NCBI GenBank assembly: GCA_009731375.1
Contig: BJOX01000290.1
Span: 190,437-254,436 of the forward strand
From: Paulinella micropora
Taxonomy: Eukaryota; Cercozoa; Imbricatea; Euglyphida
Direction of reading: 5' to 3'
Length of the DNA: 64,000 nucleotides
Below are positions 23,710 through 34,053 of the stretch, piece by piece. Both the position numbers and the translations under genes were made by a program. Below the pieces are notes generated by a model, which was given only the letters and a program-made list of their open reading frames with translations, ran no database searches and was not told the origin of the DNA. How positions within the stretch are numbered: position 1 is the stretch's first letter; each line of letters starts with the position of its first letter.

Positions 23710-24253
23710 AGGTTCGGGCTCATGTTCTACACTTACTGGTTTAACATGGCATATCCTACATCCTTTAAAATCTGTTTCTGGTACTTCTTCTGATGCAATA
23801 AAATGCGTCCTCCTTCCTGAACTATCTCTTTTCCTTTGAACCCTTAGCCACTCCCAAACGCTTAAGAGGATAAAACTTTTCTAGTTTACTAGCACTGAAC
23901 TATCTCTATTCCTTTGAACCCTTAACCACTCCCAAATGCTTAAGAGGATAAAACTTTTCTAGTTTACTAGCGAAACGGTCATACGCTTGTTCGTTAGGAG
24001 CTGAGAAAATAAGATCATCTACATGGAAAATACCAATGATAGCATCTCTTATCGGTTTATCTTTTTCAACGAACATACATAGATCTGAGTCTAGTAACCT
24101 GAATCCTAATTCCTCTAACTTAGGGGCTAAAATCTCATACCGTCTTCTACCAGCTTGCGAGAGCTACATCTACTCTCCATATCATGCCTTCATGCTCTTC
24201 ACTGTCTATCCCATCGGGTGCATAAGCATAAACAGGATCATGCATTCGTGCAT
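23710..24253 (-). pseudogene. Copia RT catalytic region, frameshifted
   Basis: The stretch between the RT N-terminal ORF and the RNase H ORF, where the palm motifs should lie. It is open only in short pieces. FHVDDLIF can be read around 24004-24027 on the minus strand, matching the copia YVDD-type box, but frames change on both sides. A piece containing GGTTCAAAGGAATAGAGATA occurs twice nearby (23826-23990), a local duplication. Confidence 0.6.
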
Positions 24254-25546
24254 TTAGATAAGCATTTTTGAAGTCTGTACCGTATAGCTTATGTCCATGC
24301 CATGCTGCAAGCTTAGACAAAAAGAGTAATGAGCGATGCGCGGCAAGGGTACAAATAATTGATCTGGGTTATAGCTAACTCCTGGCTCTAGCATATCTCC
24401 CCGCAAAGCTAACCTTGACTCAATGAACTTACGTCCCTTTTCGTCCAGTTTAACTTTATGCACCCATGTTAGTCTCGCTACTTTTACTCCTTTTTCTTTC
24501 GCTTCCTTAGGGCTTACCCACGTGTAAGCGTTAAAAGACTTTAGAGCTTCAATCTCTTTATCCATTCCTGCTTTCAACTCTTTCGCGGTTAATCCCTCAT
24601 CAACGATTGCCTTTGGTACCTTCAATGTCAGGTACAGTAACGCAGTGGTTTGATCCTCTACGATACTTTTTGCGGACATCTCGGGATGCTCTAGTTCTCC
24701 GACGGGTCTTATCCTATCTATCCGATACTTTCTAATTTCGCTATCTAACATCTTTTCTACTTTACCGTCGTCAAAGACTACGAAGTGACTGGGCTTAGGC
24801 ATCTTACGGACTTTAAGTCTCTCTCCCTTCTCGCATGGTTCTAAGGCTTTTCCTTCTCTCTTAACTGATTGCCAGTTGTCTCCATATTCTTCCTTTGCCC
24901 ATTCTTCTCCGAAAGCTACTCCCGGAACACTAACTCTCTCTCCTGTCAATGTAGCTGCTTTAACTGCTGCCTTCTTTTCCGGAGGTGGTTGTGTAACTGG
25001 TGTCCTAACCTTAGCTTCTCGTTTCCCTCTCACTATGTTAGCTGTTGTGACTTTGTCACTTTGCTCCCAAGTGAGGCCCTTTGTGGGCGCGTCTCCCTCT
25101 ACGTACCTCCTACTAGGGTGGTCTGCTTCGGGGCTTTGCGCCTCTAACGATGTGACGGGTGTTACCCCATCATCCTTGTCGTCAGCTAGTTCTACCTTCG
25201 ACTCTGGTGGGAGACCGGAATCTGGACGGTGAATGTCTTTTTCTTCCTGTAACTCCTCATGTTTGTCTAACTCCCCCTCATCTTTATGTTCGGGTTCGTC
25301 TAACGGCTGTTCTAGCTGGACGGTGTCACTACTCTCCCCCTCAGATTCCTCGTCGTCCCATCTAATTTCTCTGGGTGGGTGAGCATCCTTGCCAACTACA
25401 TTGTGGTTAAAGCGTACATTACGCACATTTGTGATGATTTTTCGACCATCCCAAACTCGGTATAGTTCCTTAAATACATCATATCCAAGTAACATTACAC
25501 GTTTTCCCCTATAGTTGCCTTTGCCTACCTGCTTTCCTATGTACAT
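24254..25546 (-). CDS. Copia integrase C-terminus and RT N-terminus
   Basis: Starts in the integrase C-terminal tail typical of copia (CYxGxxxGxRxWD-like: RGKRVMLLGYDVFKELYRVW). A variable acidic linker follows, then the first RT blocks: GMDKEIEALKSFNAYTWVSP, RLTWVHKVKLDEKGR, ESRLALRGDMLEPGVSY. The frame is lost after HGMDISYT, just before the first catalytic Asp region. Part of the polyprotein, not a separate gene. Confidence 0.88.
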   Translation of the reverse strand: MYIGKQVGKGNYRGKRVMLLGYDVFKELYRVWDGRKIITNVRNVRFNHNVVGKDAHPPREIRWDDEESEGESSDTVQLEQPLDEPEHKDEGELDKHEELQEEKDIHRPDSGLPPESKVELADDKDDGVTPVTSLEAQSPEADHPSRRYVEGDAPTKGLTWEQSDKVTTANIVRGKREAKVRTPVTQPPPEKKAAVKAATLTGERVSVPGVAFGEEWAKEEYGDNWQSVKREGKALEPCEKGERLKVRKMPKPSHFVVFDDGKVEKMLDSEIRKYRIDRIRPVGELEHPEMSAKSIVEDQTTALLYLTLKVPKAIVDEGLTAKELKAGMDKEIEALKSFNAYTWVSPKEAKEKGVKVARLTWVHKVKLDEKGRKFIESRLALRGDMLEPGVSYNPDQLFVPLPRIAHYSFCLSLQHGMDISYTVQTSKMLI

Positions 25547-25727
25547 TACACCTAAACATCCTATAGGCTTAAGTTGTCGGATAGCTGGCTTGTAGCCCAG
25601 ACAAGGTAAACGACATCACAGCTGGACCAGCCCGGGCCATGCGATACTAATTTACCACCCCAGTTTTGGGCGGAAATGGAACACACAGCCACAACCTTGC
25701 ACAACATTCTACCAGCCACGACAGGGC

Positions 25728-26297
25728 CTAGCAAAGGAACCTCACCTTTTGAGCAATCTCAGCTATGGGATTGCCATCTTTATCACCTGGAGCACTAGTC
25801 TTCCAAATGAATTGTAGGGGTTTCCACCACTCTATAATCTCAGTTGGGACATCGAACTCGTTGTCGCAAGTGATCTGTCTGACTTTCTTCCCTGTCTGCC
25901 TTTCAAACCATGCTACCGCTTGCTTCAAACAGTCTACAAACTCGTTCTTGTATCGTAAATAATAATCTTTGATGTACCCCGAGTAATCGTCTGTAACGCA
26001 AAATTTATAGTACTTACCGTGAATTGACATTACCGCCCAAGGTCCGGAAGTATCTATATGCAAAATCTCACAAGGGTAACTCGCTCTCCTAATTCTATAA
26101 ACCTCAAATCTGGGTAACATTTTAGCTTTCCCCATCATACAGGCTTCACAAAATCTAACACTATCCTCGTTTTCTGTCAATTTTCTACCAATTGCCTTGC
26201 CTAATGCATAGGTCTTCGGTAAAGCTTTATGCCCACTACACTGATGTATGACGTAAATGTTAATGGGCTTACCCTTCTTACCTTTCTCAGGATACAT
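25728..26297 (-). CDS. Copia integrase catalytic core
   Basis: Integrates the cDNA. Visible are the CEACMMGK half of the HHCC zinc finger (RFCEACMMGKAK), the first catalytic Asp in EILHIDTSGPW, the second in QITCDNEFD, and a candidate Glu in NPIAEI, giving the DDE triad. An ORF break separates it from the RT ORF (25547-25727), where minus-strand CLGYKPAIRQLKPIGCLGV-like sequence is frameshifted. Confidence 0.88.
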   Translation of the reverse strand: MYPEKGKKGKPINIYVIHQCSGHKALPKTYALGKAIGRKLTENEDSVRFCEACMMGKAKMLPRFEVYRIRRASYPCEILHIDTSGPWAVMSIHGKYYKFCVTDDYSGYIKDYYLRYKNEFVDCLKQAVAWFERQTGKKVRQITCDNEFDVPTEIIEWWKPLQFIWKTSAPGDKDGNPIAEIAQKVRFLC

Positions 26298-26389
26298 AGC
26301 GTATAAAACGCTGCCTCGAGCTTCCTCGTTCTCACTTACTCTCGCTTGCTTGCTCTCACTTTCTCTCTCTTTGGGGATTCCCGCCCCGC

Positions 26390-26875
26390 TTACCCCGTCT
26401 TCTTCTTCTTCTCTTTCACTTTGGGGTTGTAACGCTCGTTTATGCTGAGGGGCTTGTCTTTTTCATTGTCCCAGCGATAGAGCATGCCAGGCGTAAGTCT
26501 CCCCCTCACGATCACGTCACTCTCTTTAATCTTTATGGGGTGCTTTAGGATTAGTAGTTGCCCATTTTGGTGAATGATAGATCTGTGGTGGTTGTGGTCC
26601 ATGTTTCCAGTGGACATAATGTTGACTGGCACACTGTTGTCTAACAAAATATCTTTCTTTACCAAAACTGGCTTTCCCGATCCATCTATTCTTGTCAACC
26701 TCGCTTCCCCCATGTTTCGCACCACACTCTCTCCGATTCCGGTGACTAAGCTAACGGGTTCAATCTCTCGGACGTTGTGTAAGATGTGCGGTGTGCATGC
26801 TATATCCCTGGACGTTCCGCTGTCTTGAACTATCATCTGTTTCTTGCGTCCTACCGTCTCGCTATCGTCTACCAT
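26390..26875 (-). CDS. Copia aspartic protease
   Basis: Retroviral-type protease: active-site DSGT in MIVQDSGTSRDIACTP, then SLVTGIGESV as the flap-like region, and a GAG-pre-integrase-like tail (LYRWDN). Cleaves the Gag-Pol precursor. Confidence 0.8.
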   Translation of the reverse strand: MVDDSETVGRKKQMIVQDSGTSRDIACTPHILHNVREIEPVSLVTGIGESVVRNMGEARLTRIDGSGKPVLVKKDILLDNSVPVNIMSTGNMDHNHHRSIIHQNGQLLILKHPIKIKESDVIVRGRLTPGMLYRWDNEKDKPLSINERYNPKVKEKKKKTG

Positions 26876-27596
26876 GAGATTGTGATCTTCCTCCTCTTCC
26901 TCCTCACTCTCTCTCTCTTTTGAGCTTTGCTCTTTCTTTCTCTCTCAAATCCTTCTTTGTACATCCAACCAAGCTCTTCTCGTGCCTCGCAATACGATTT
27001 AAAGCTTATGGGAATTCCCGACCTCATCTCCTCAGAGGTTCTGGAGTGTTCTAGGTTTTCTGGGTCAAACTCCTCATCATCCTCCTCCATATCTGAGTGT
27101 CCGTCTATCTCCCGTCTCTTCCTGTCAAACTCCCTCTTTCTCGCTGCTGCCTGTTCTGGACTGAAGAACTTGTATGCATCTCCTGAGTGTAACTTCCGCA
27201 AAAGTGCGTTCAGTGTAGACCCTCTCGCTTCTACCTCATGCCAAATCTTCATAAGGTGGGGCATCGATCGCACGATGGAAAGAGCAATTGATTGTCGTGG
27301 TTCTTAGCTAAGTCGAGTATTCCATAGTCTATTATTCCTAACAGCTCTGTGTAAAACTCGTTTTCTTTGCCGTCCGGGTCGTAACACAAACCCTCTTTCA
27401 CTACTATCTTTTCTGCTCCATTCGTTAACGCATATAGCAACCTAGCTATTTGCGTCTTCTCAGGTCTTGGATGTCCTTCGCTATGCCTGAACTCACACTC
27501 CCACTTAGCTCTGTCCTTAGCTTTTGCACTCTGAGTGGTTCTAGCCGCTCGCTTCTCTATGACTCTCTCTTGTGATTTGTGGTGTGCCTGCTGCAT
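26869..27596 (-). CDS. Copia interior ORFs, function unknown
   Basis: Two overlapping ORFs (27596-27249, 27273-26869) between gag and protease. The first is ordinary globular-looking sequence; the second carries a charged KREFDRKRREIDGHSD segment and an acidic patch. They may be frameshifted parts of one Gag C-terminal region. No family recognised. Confidence 0.5.
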
Positions 27597-27747
27597 GCTT
27601 TAGAAATACCTCGTTCACAGCCCAAAACACATCTGTCAACAGTCCATCTGCCTCTGCTACTCTCTCTCCTTCCTTCTTTGTCATCATCACGACATCTCCC
27701 GTTTCATCATCCAAAATACACGGTTGTTCAGCTGTTCACTTATTCTC

Positions 27748-28533
27748 TTAAAAGTCTTCAAAGCTTATTACCTTTCCGTGTTCTGTGTCTCTTTTACTGC
27801 TCTTCCCCACAGGTGTTTCGTGTGTGTGTGTCTCGCTTGTCTGCTCTGTCTGTGACTCTACACTGTCTCCTACTCTATCCAAAGGAGACGGACCTTGTGG
27901 TAGTAGCGATGGTGGCCAAGACTTTCCCTCACTTTTCCCTCCTACACGCTCATCAGCCTCATCGAATGCAATCTCTTTTTCAGCTCTAGTCCCGCCGGTC
28001 CTTGCCTCATTCCCTGTCATTACAGCATCATTCCGTGAATCTGTACTAACTCCTTTCTTACCGGGTTTTTCGACACTTTCCTTGTCTTTTTTCCGATATT
28101 TGCGGGACTTAGCGAGTTTTTCTTCACGGGTTTTGCCGTATCTTTTTTTGCGATATTTGCTGTGCACTCGCCCCCTTTCCCTCCCTCTCTCTCAGTATGC
28201 TTATCATCTCACTCTCTGACGGATAATCACGGGAAGGACGTGGGCGACGTGAAGGGTATTGTGCTCAATAGCTGCTGCTGGAAATAGTGGGTCTTGACGG
28301 GCATGATAACCACATAAGTCTGCATACACTAGCCTCTTTGCTGCCTCACCCGCCTTGCCCCAACTCCCCCCCTGTCCAAACTTAACTCCACACTGTTCTG
28401 CCTTCCAGTTCAGCCCAATACAACGAGTGGTTAGTGGGCCTGTGGTGTGGCTCTTAGGAGTGAATGTAGTGGGACGTGGTGTTTCGTTCTTTGTCTCTAG
28501 AGTTCTGAGGGGGTGTGTGTGTCGGTTTCTCAC
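27748..28533 (-). CDS. Copia interior ORFs, basic and disordered
   Basis: ORFs 28533-28204 and 28167-27748 lie in the gag region. The second starts with a basic repeat (KYRKKRYGKTREEKLAKSRK) and continues as a disordered charged region. Probably part of an unusually long gag or an extra ORF of this copia lineage. Confidence 0.4.
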
Positions 28534-28870
28534 TTTTCCGTTTCTCTTTCTCTTTCACTTGCGAGGGTTTTGGTTGCAATGGTGAGGGTTGCACACGTTG
28601 TGTGTCTCGTGAGGTTGTGAGGGCAGGAGTGGCTGTTGTAGAGGTGTCGGGGTGTTGAGCACTAGTAAGAGTGCGGGGTGGAGGGTTGTGGGGTCTGTCT
28701 CGGAGTGTGTTTCGAGCCAATGGAGCACTCGACAGTTCCCCCCCCCCCCCCCCGGCCCCTTGGGGGTTGTTCTNNNNNNNNNNAGGCTCACTATCCTCCT
28801 CGCCCTCTTGCTCTGCTTCACGAGCAATAATGCTTTCCCCACTTTCTATGTTTCCCTTCATTGCTTCTTC

Positions 28871-29070
28871 TGCACCCTCCATCATGACTAGCCCATACTC
28901 TTCTTCTTCTGAGCTGTCTTCCCCTTCAGACTTGTCTCATTCTTCCTCCTCACCCTCCTCTCCTACTTCCTGCACCCTCCATCATGACTAGCCCATACTC
29001 TTCTTCTTCTGAGCTGTCTTCCCCTTCAGACTTGTCTCATTCTTCCTCCTCACCCTCCTCTCCTACTTCT
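28871..29070. repeat. 100-bp perfect tandem duplication inside gag
   Basis: TGCACCCTCCATCATGACTA and the next 80 bp occur at 28871 and again at 28971 without visible differences. 100 is not a multiple of three, so the duplication shifts the gag frame. A poly-C run and a 10-N gap lie just to the left (28740-28783). Confidence 0.95.
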
Positions 29071-29105
29071 CCCCTCATAAGAGTGACTCCTTTGGCTCCT
29101 TTCTT

Positions 29106-29498
29106 TCAAAACTTGCCACTCTTGTCTCTTGGCTTCCCCTTTGTGGAGTTAGAGTGAGCTGACTTTGGACTAGTTCGTTTGGGGCCTGACTTTTGTTTGG
29201 TGCAAAAACGCTTTGTGTGTCCAGTCTGATAGCAGTTATAGCATGTCGCTGTCAGCCACCACTCCTGCTCTGAACTATCACTTCCATTCTTGTTGCCCTT
29301 GCCCTTCCCATTCTTAGTCCATTTCTTGTTCTTCTCTCTCTTTTCTCCCTTCTCCCCTCCCTCTCCCTCTCCAAACAGATTCGCTCCCTTACCCTCTCTC
29401 TTCCTCTCTTTCTCCTTCCTACGTTCCTTTCTCAGTCTCTTCTGCTTCGCTTCCCACAACAGGTAAATTTCTCTTGCCGACTCTACCATTGTCATCAT
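29106..29498 (-). CDS. Copia Gag nucleocapsid part with zinc knuckle
   Basis: Contains one CCHC knuckle, CYNCYQTGHTKRFC (C-x2-C-x4-H-x4-C), preceded by a Lys/Arg/Glu-rich segment, as in nucleocapsid domains that bind genomic RNA. Confidence 0.88.
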   Translation of the reverse strand: MMTMVESAREIYLLWEAKQKRLRKERRKEKERKREGKGANLFGEGEGGEKGEKREKNKKWTKNGKGKGNKNGSDSSEQEWWLTATCYNCYQTGHTKRFCTKQKSGPKRTSPKSAHSNSTKGKPRDKSGKF

Positions 29499-29608
29499 GT
29501 GTTGGCCTGCTCGCTGCTGCTAATCTATAATGATCGTTGAGGTAAGCGGGCCCATAGGCCTCATGTTCTGCTAGCATCTCTAACAACCCATTTACTGCTT
29601 CCTCTGGC

Positions 29609-30252
29609 TCAAGTGGCTTCCCCTCTCAGAGCTTCTAGCCAGTCCTTCTGCAGTAGATGTTGTGTTAGATACTCATCCATATCCTCTGTCGGTCTCGGTC
29701 TCATCTCTTTAAATGCTTTCTCCTCTATGTATCTCGCCGCACCACTTAGATTACCGTATTTCGCTTTGACAATGCTGACTTTCTCAAACGGGCAATGAAC
29801 GTTTTTACTGCGAAGAAATTGAATCACCTTAGATTCCGAGAATGCTGTTGTTACGAGAAGTTGGAACATCCTGCAGCGATGCAGATACTGCTGTTCTTCT
29901 CTGTATCTTTTCTTCCTAGCAAGTACATGTCCTTGTTGGTTCTTGTCATTGCTCTTTTCTTCTTTCTGTTCGCCCTATCCTCCCAAGCTTTCTTCTCTTC
30001 CTTTGAGAGGTCTTTCCAGTTGGCAGGTTTCTCTGTCTGTGTCTTCTGGTCTTGTGGTGTTTGGCTACTTCTCTGTCTCTGTTGTCGTGTTTGTTGTGTC
30101 TCTGTTTCATCTTTTTTGTCTGATCCTTCCGGTGTGTCCACCTCGTGTGGTTCTCTCGGTTCTTCCATTTCTTCTGCTTTTCTCACCCTGTCTCTATCAA
30201 AACAATACTTTGTTTTTGCCGCTTTATGGTCTTGGAAAGTATCATGAAACAT
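29609..30252 (-). CDS. Copia Gag N-terminal part (frameshifted)
   Basis: ORFs 30252-29851 and 29869-29609. The first begins 150 bp inside the 5' LTR boundary with MFHDTFQDH and contains a charged helix (WKDLSKEEKKAWEDRA) that resembles an HMG-box core, unusual for Gag. The second, FQLLVTTAFSESKVIQFLRS, is capsid-like. A frame change separates them. Confidence 0.65.
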
Positions 30253-30383
30253 ATCCCCGAGTGTTGTGCTAATCCCGTAGGCATACTCCTCTATCTGGTA
30301 ATAGCAACTCTGTTCCCGCTAAACACCGGTGTGTGAGACATCAATTGTCTCATGCTGATCGCATGGTGCCGAAATTCGTTTCC

Positions 30384-30399
30384 CCAGCGGCTCATAACC
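30384..30399 (-). promoter_or_regulatory. Copia primer-binding site (initiator tRNA anticodon arm)
   Basis: Directly inside the 5' LTR the plus strand reads GCGGCTCATAACCG. It matches the anticodon stem-loop of initiator tRNA-Met (core GGCTCATAACC), not a tRNA 3' end. Known Drosophila copia primes from an internal cut of the same tRNA. Confidence 0.7.
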
Positions 30400-30694
30400 G
30401 TTGATTAGGTAATACCCGGTCACTCACGGACCTAATACCTTAGACGCCGGTTTGCTGAGAGACTCCGACACTTTTAATCCGCACGTAGATAGCAGAACTG
30501 ACTAACTCAAAGGTAATAATGAAACTGAAATCAAGTCCGCACGACTGTAATTATTACACAATGATTAGTGTCCAATCCTGAATGCCAATATGGACCGTTA
30601 CGTCCGTTACAATTATTGACTAGAACAATACGGATAAATTACTTACCAGTCACAAAGTAATCACTAAAAGTAAGACGTAATTGTCCTACCAACG
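30399..30694 (-). repeat. Copia 5' LTR
   Basis: 296 bp partner of 21984-22307, with the same CGTTG/CAACG ends. Confidence 0.9.
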
Positions 30695-31803
30695 TTGCGA
30701 CACCATCTTGACTGGAAAAAATGCAAAGAAATTCCCCGATTCTCGCGGTTTTTTGTCCTGGCCCGGCCAACCTAGGAAAAAGCTCAGAGGGGAGGGTTCC
30801 CTGAGTGCATCAGATATCTCTTAGCACAAAGCATATCATAGCTATCTAAATATATACACAGCAACCTTGAGTGTTTTCTTCACTTGCACAAAATATTTCT
30901 TGATACTTTTATTTGTAGGCTACAAACCAGCTAGGAGAAAGAATCCCACTTATTTTTTCCTTGTCACCGAAACATGAAAATCTCATATTTCGTAGCTTGA
31001 GTATTATTTCTTGCACAGGTGAATAGGTGAATCATTTTGTATTATCATTAAACGAATTTCTCCGACTTTATGTAATTTGTAAATGTCTGTGGAATACAAA
31101 AACTCAAAATCACAAANNNNNNNNNNTCACAAAACCAGCATTTTTCTGGTTTTGGGAACATTTACATCTTAGTATTCATCCGTTTTAAGACTTTTAAGTA
31201 TTGGAATCAACTTTTATTATCATAAAGTAAAGCTGCACCAAAGGATTTTTGTTTATTTTACCTAGAAGCTACAAACCAAAAAGTGGGCTTTCACAACTTG
31301 ACCTATCTGACCTACACATGCCTGTACATTTTTTCCTGGACCTTGCTCTTACATTTTTTTTAGTGTAATTATGTCTCACTGATATATACTTACGATAGTG
31401 CAAAAATATTGAAATAGGGATGTGCCTGCTTCATTCCAGGATGCATGCAAGTCCAAGATGTCGGAATGTCAAAAGGTTTTGATCATTTTTCTTTTGGAGT
31501 TCGTGTGATTTTTCAACAAAAACTACGTGGATTTGAAGGTATAGTGTTTTAGGACTCCCCCGACCTATTTAGGAGCTGCCACGGTAGGACTGTCCATTGT
31601 TTTAGAAATAAATTTTATTTGCTTGTTCAGCTGCCCGTAAGGGACTGTTTTCCGGCCGACTCTGTGTGTCTCGGAGATGTTGAAATTTTCTCAAAATTCG
31701 ATCAAATTATTTATCGAGATACATTGTATAACGCTCGATAGTTCAAAAGCTAAGAAAATAAGAAGCAAAAACAGATTCTTTAATCATAATCGTGGTTGCA
31801 AAC
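30695..31803 (-). repeat. Repeat R copy A, second segment
   Basis: Inverse match to 53335-54560 (for example GGTTGGCCGGGCCAGGACAA and GCAGCTGAACAAGCAAATAA in copy B orientation). A 10-N gap (31117-31126) lies where copy B has a 141-bp tandem duplication. The match stops at 31803, exactly where the gypsy element starts. Confidence 0.88.
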
Positions 31804-32244
31804 TGTAACCGGAACAGCTACTCTGACACTTAGTCGTCACTCAACAGCAGAGGGGCAGACCAAGCATAAGAGTCAAGTAACGACAAGCCGGACGACACTC
31901 AATGCCACTATGTATTGTGCGGGCCGGCCGACAATCCCTTTTCCCCCTTGGGGGGAAGCCGCCGTAAGCGGTCGACCCCCACGCCGGAGACTGACTCCTC
32001 ATTCGAAGGCGCTCTCGACCGACCGACACATGACATAAGGCATTCCGGCTGTCGAATAAATGAAAAGAATTGGTCCACGTCCAGTGCGAGTCTCACCCGT
32101 GAGAACTCGTGCCCCCGAGCTGCAGCTCTTCCTTCCGCTGGCATCGAACCTAAATGCCATCGCTTGATCCTCCCTTCCGTTGAGAATGAAAAAGTAGCTG
32201 ATGATCCGTAAGCAACATCAGACTCCGTTATAATTCTTATAATG
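31804..32244 (-). repeat. Probable gypsy 3' LTR and untranslated region
   Basis: No long ORF; the left edge TGTAAC is LTR-like. The LTR's inner boundary cannot be placed without its partner. A purine run GGAAGGGAGG (minus strand, about 32169-32178) is a possible polypurine tract. Confidence 0.5.
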
Positions 32245-32472
32245 TCACGTTTTGGCTCGCTTTCGTGGTCGTCCACGACCCTTGTATTCTTCCACCACCG
32301 GTGGTGCCTGTTTTGGCCGTCTCTTCTTCGCCGCAATTTCCTTGTCACACTTCGGTGCACCTATCAACAAAAATGATATGCCCGCACTCTGAACTTCGTC
32401 CCATATACGAAGCGGAATCCTCCGTTCCTCCGTTAGATCAAACGGCATATCCAGAACCAACCGTGGCATCAA
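32245..32472 (-). CDS. Gypsy pol C-terminal ORF
   Basis: Short ORF just after the integrase ORF, in another frame. Its basic tail (RGRPRKRAK) looks like a DNA-binding or nuclear signal. Likely the broken end of the integrase. Confidence 0.45.
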   Translation of the reverse strand: MMPRLVLDMPFDLTEERRIPLRIWDEVQSAGISFLLIGAPKCDKEIAAKKRRPKQAPPVVEEYKGRGRPRKRAKT

Positions 32473-32523
32473 CTGTACCGTCCACGGTGTAAAATCCTCA
32501 TCGTCTTTCTCTATTGACGCATC

Positions 32524-34053
32524 TCACTGTTCCAGCCCTTTCCCGTCTCGGAACACTGGCGCAAAGGCCCGATCCCTCGTGAGTTCAACCTCACTCTTAC
32601 TCCTCCAAAACTGCATTGTCGGTGCCAACCGTAACGCAGCTCGTATCCGTATTTTGGGCTGTACATACGTAACTTGCATTAAAAAGAAATGATCGAAATC
32701 CTTGTCCATGACCGTATCCTCATTCGGTCGACACAGGTAGAACTTATCCACCTGCCATTCGATCTTAGCCACATCCTCCCCGGCCACCCACGGCTTCCTC
32801 CATACCGTACCCTTACGGTCCTGTGCCGCTTCTACCGGTCCAAGGTAATCCTTACTATCATTGGCCTCCGTTGATGCACTATCGTCAGGACCTGCATACT
32901 TCGCTTTCTTTTTGCGTTCCTCTTGCTGCTTCCGCAGCGCCTCGTCACGCTCCTTTCGCGTAAGTAACGATGGCGGCTGTCTGAACGCGGGTGCAATGCG
33001 CCTCAACGCTTGCTCCTCGTTCTCATCCTTTAGCAAATAAGGGCTAAACTTGGCCAATCGCCGTACATGCACAATCTGTTCCCGTCCTCGTGCTCCCGTA
33101 GGCGCAATCTTATAATTATAAGCACCCGTCTGTTTTACAATCTTAAATAGCCCATGCCACTTATTGTAAAACTTGACCGATATCCCCTTCGGAACAGTCG
33201 GGACATACAACAAGACCGTATCCCCTTCCTTGTACTCTACATGAGAGTACTTGCCCAACTCCTGATCTCGCTGAATCTCCCTCAGCGTCTCCCGACACTT
33301 CTCGATCGAACTACGAGCTTCAGCAATAACTCGCAATCGAACTTCTAACAGCTCGCATGGTTCCCACTTATCGGGTGGAAACAACAGTTCCGTCGGTGTG
33401 TTCAATGCTTTCCCGTATACCACTTGATGTGGACTCACACCCCGTGCATGTCCTCCCAATGACGATGAAGCCAAATTGTTAACAGCGAACGTGAACATAG
33501 GTACAACGTGCACCCAATAGGTCTTCAAAGCCGCCTTGAGCTTCCTATGCACCCGCTCAATTTTTCCGTTGGCCATTGGGCTAAAAGCAGTTACATACTG
33601 CCAATCAAACCCAAAGAACTTGGCAATCCTTTGCGAAACCTCATTCGCAAAACTTGTACCTCTATCCAAGATAATCCTTCTCGGAATCCCGATACGGGCA
33701 AAGACCTGATCAATCAATGCCGTCGCTGTAACCTCCGCGGTCACATCCGTAACAGGAACAGTGATGACGTAATTAGACGCTCGATCAATTACCGTTAGCA
33801 AATATTTGAATTTTCCTACTCCCGCTTCCGGGAATGGACCAACATGATCGATATGCAAAGTATCGAAAATGTCCAAGGTGATATCGAACTCACCTTTGAG
33901 TCCCATATTCGGCTTATATGGAAGCTTGGCCATCTGACAATGAGGGCAACCTTTCACAAAGTCCTTAACCCTTTCCCCTAGGTTATCCACCAAAACCTCC
34001 TGCGCAAAAACCATGTCATCCTTTCCACCCCTGGATGACTCTGCATCGGGCAA
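32524..34053 (-). CDS. Gypsy integrase
   Basis: About 509 residues. Second half of the HHCC zinc finger (CPHCQMAK), then the rve core with catalytic Asp in TLHIDHVGPF, Asp in ILDRGTSF and Glu in NGKIERVHR. A GPF-like module follows (KWHGLFKIVKQTGAYNYKI), then a long charged tail that could set target choice. Inserts the element cDNA into chromosomal DNA. Confidence 0.92.
   Translation of the reverse strand: MPDAESSRGGKDDMVFAQEVLVDNLGERVKDFVKGCPHCQMAKLPYKPNMGLKGEFDITLDIFDTLHIDHVGPFPEAGVGKFKYLLTVIDRASNYVITVPVTDVTAEVTATALIDQVFARIGIPRRIILDRGTSFANEVSQRIAKFFGFDWQYVTAFSPMANGKIERVHRKLKAALKTYWVHVVPMFTFAVNNLASSSLGGHARGVSPHQVVYGKALNTPTELLFPPDKWEPCELLEVRLRVIAEARSSIEKCRETLREIQRDQELGKYSHVEYKEGDTVLLYVPTVPKGISVKFYNKWHGLFKIVKQTGAYNYKIAPTGARGREQIVHVRRLAKFSPYLLKDENEEQALRRIAPAFRQPPSLLTRKERDEALRKQQEERKKKAKYAGPDDSASTEANDSKDYLGPVEAAQDRKGTVWRKPWVAGEDVAKIEWQVDKFYLCRPNEDTVMDKDFDHFFLMQVTYVQPKIRIRAALRLAPTMQFWRSKSEVELTRDRAFAPVFRDGKGLEQ

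Larger units (their letters stand above)
21984..30694 (-). mobile_element. Ty1/copia LTR retrotransposon, complete but decayed
   Basis: Two LTRs (5' 30399-30694, 3' 21984-22307), a primer-binding site and a polypurine tract frame an 8.1 kb interior on the minus strand. The order gag, protease, integrase, RT, RNase H is diagnostic of Ty1/copia. Frameshifts break the gag and RT regions, so it is not autonomous. It sits inside repeat R: copy B at 54560-54572 shows the unoccupied site. The flanking pentamers TTTCG (left) and TTGCG (right) are a probable target duplication with one change. Confidence 0.92.
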
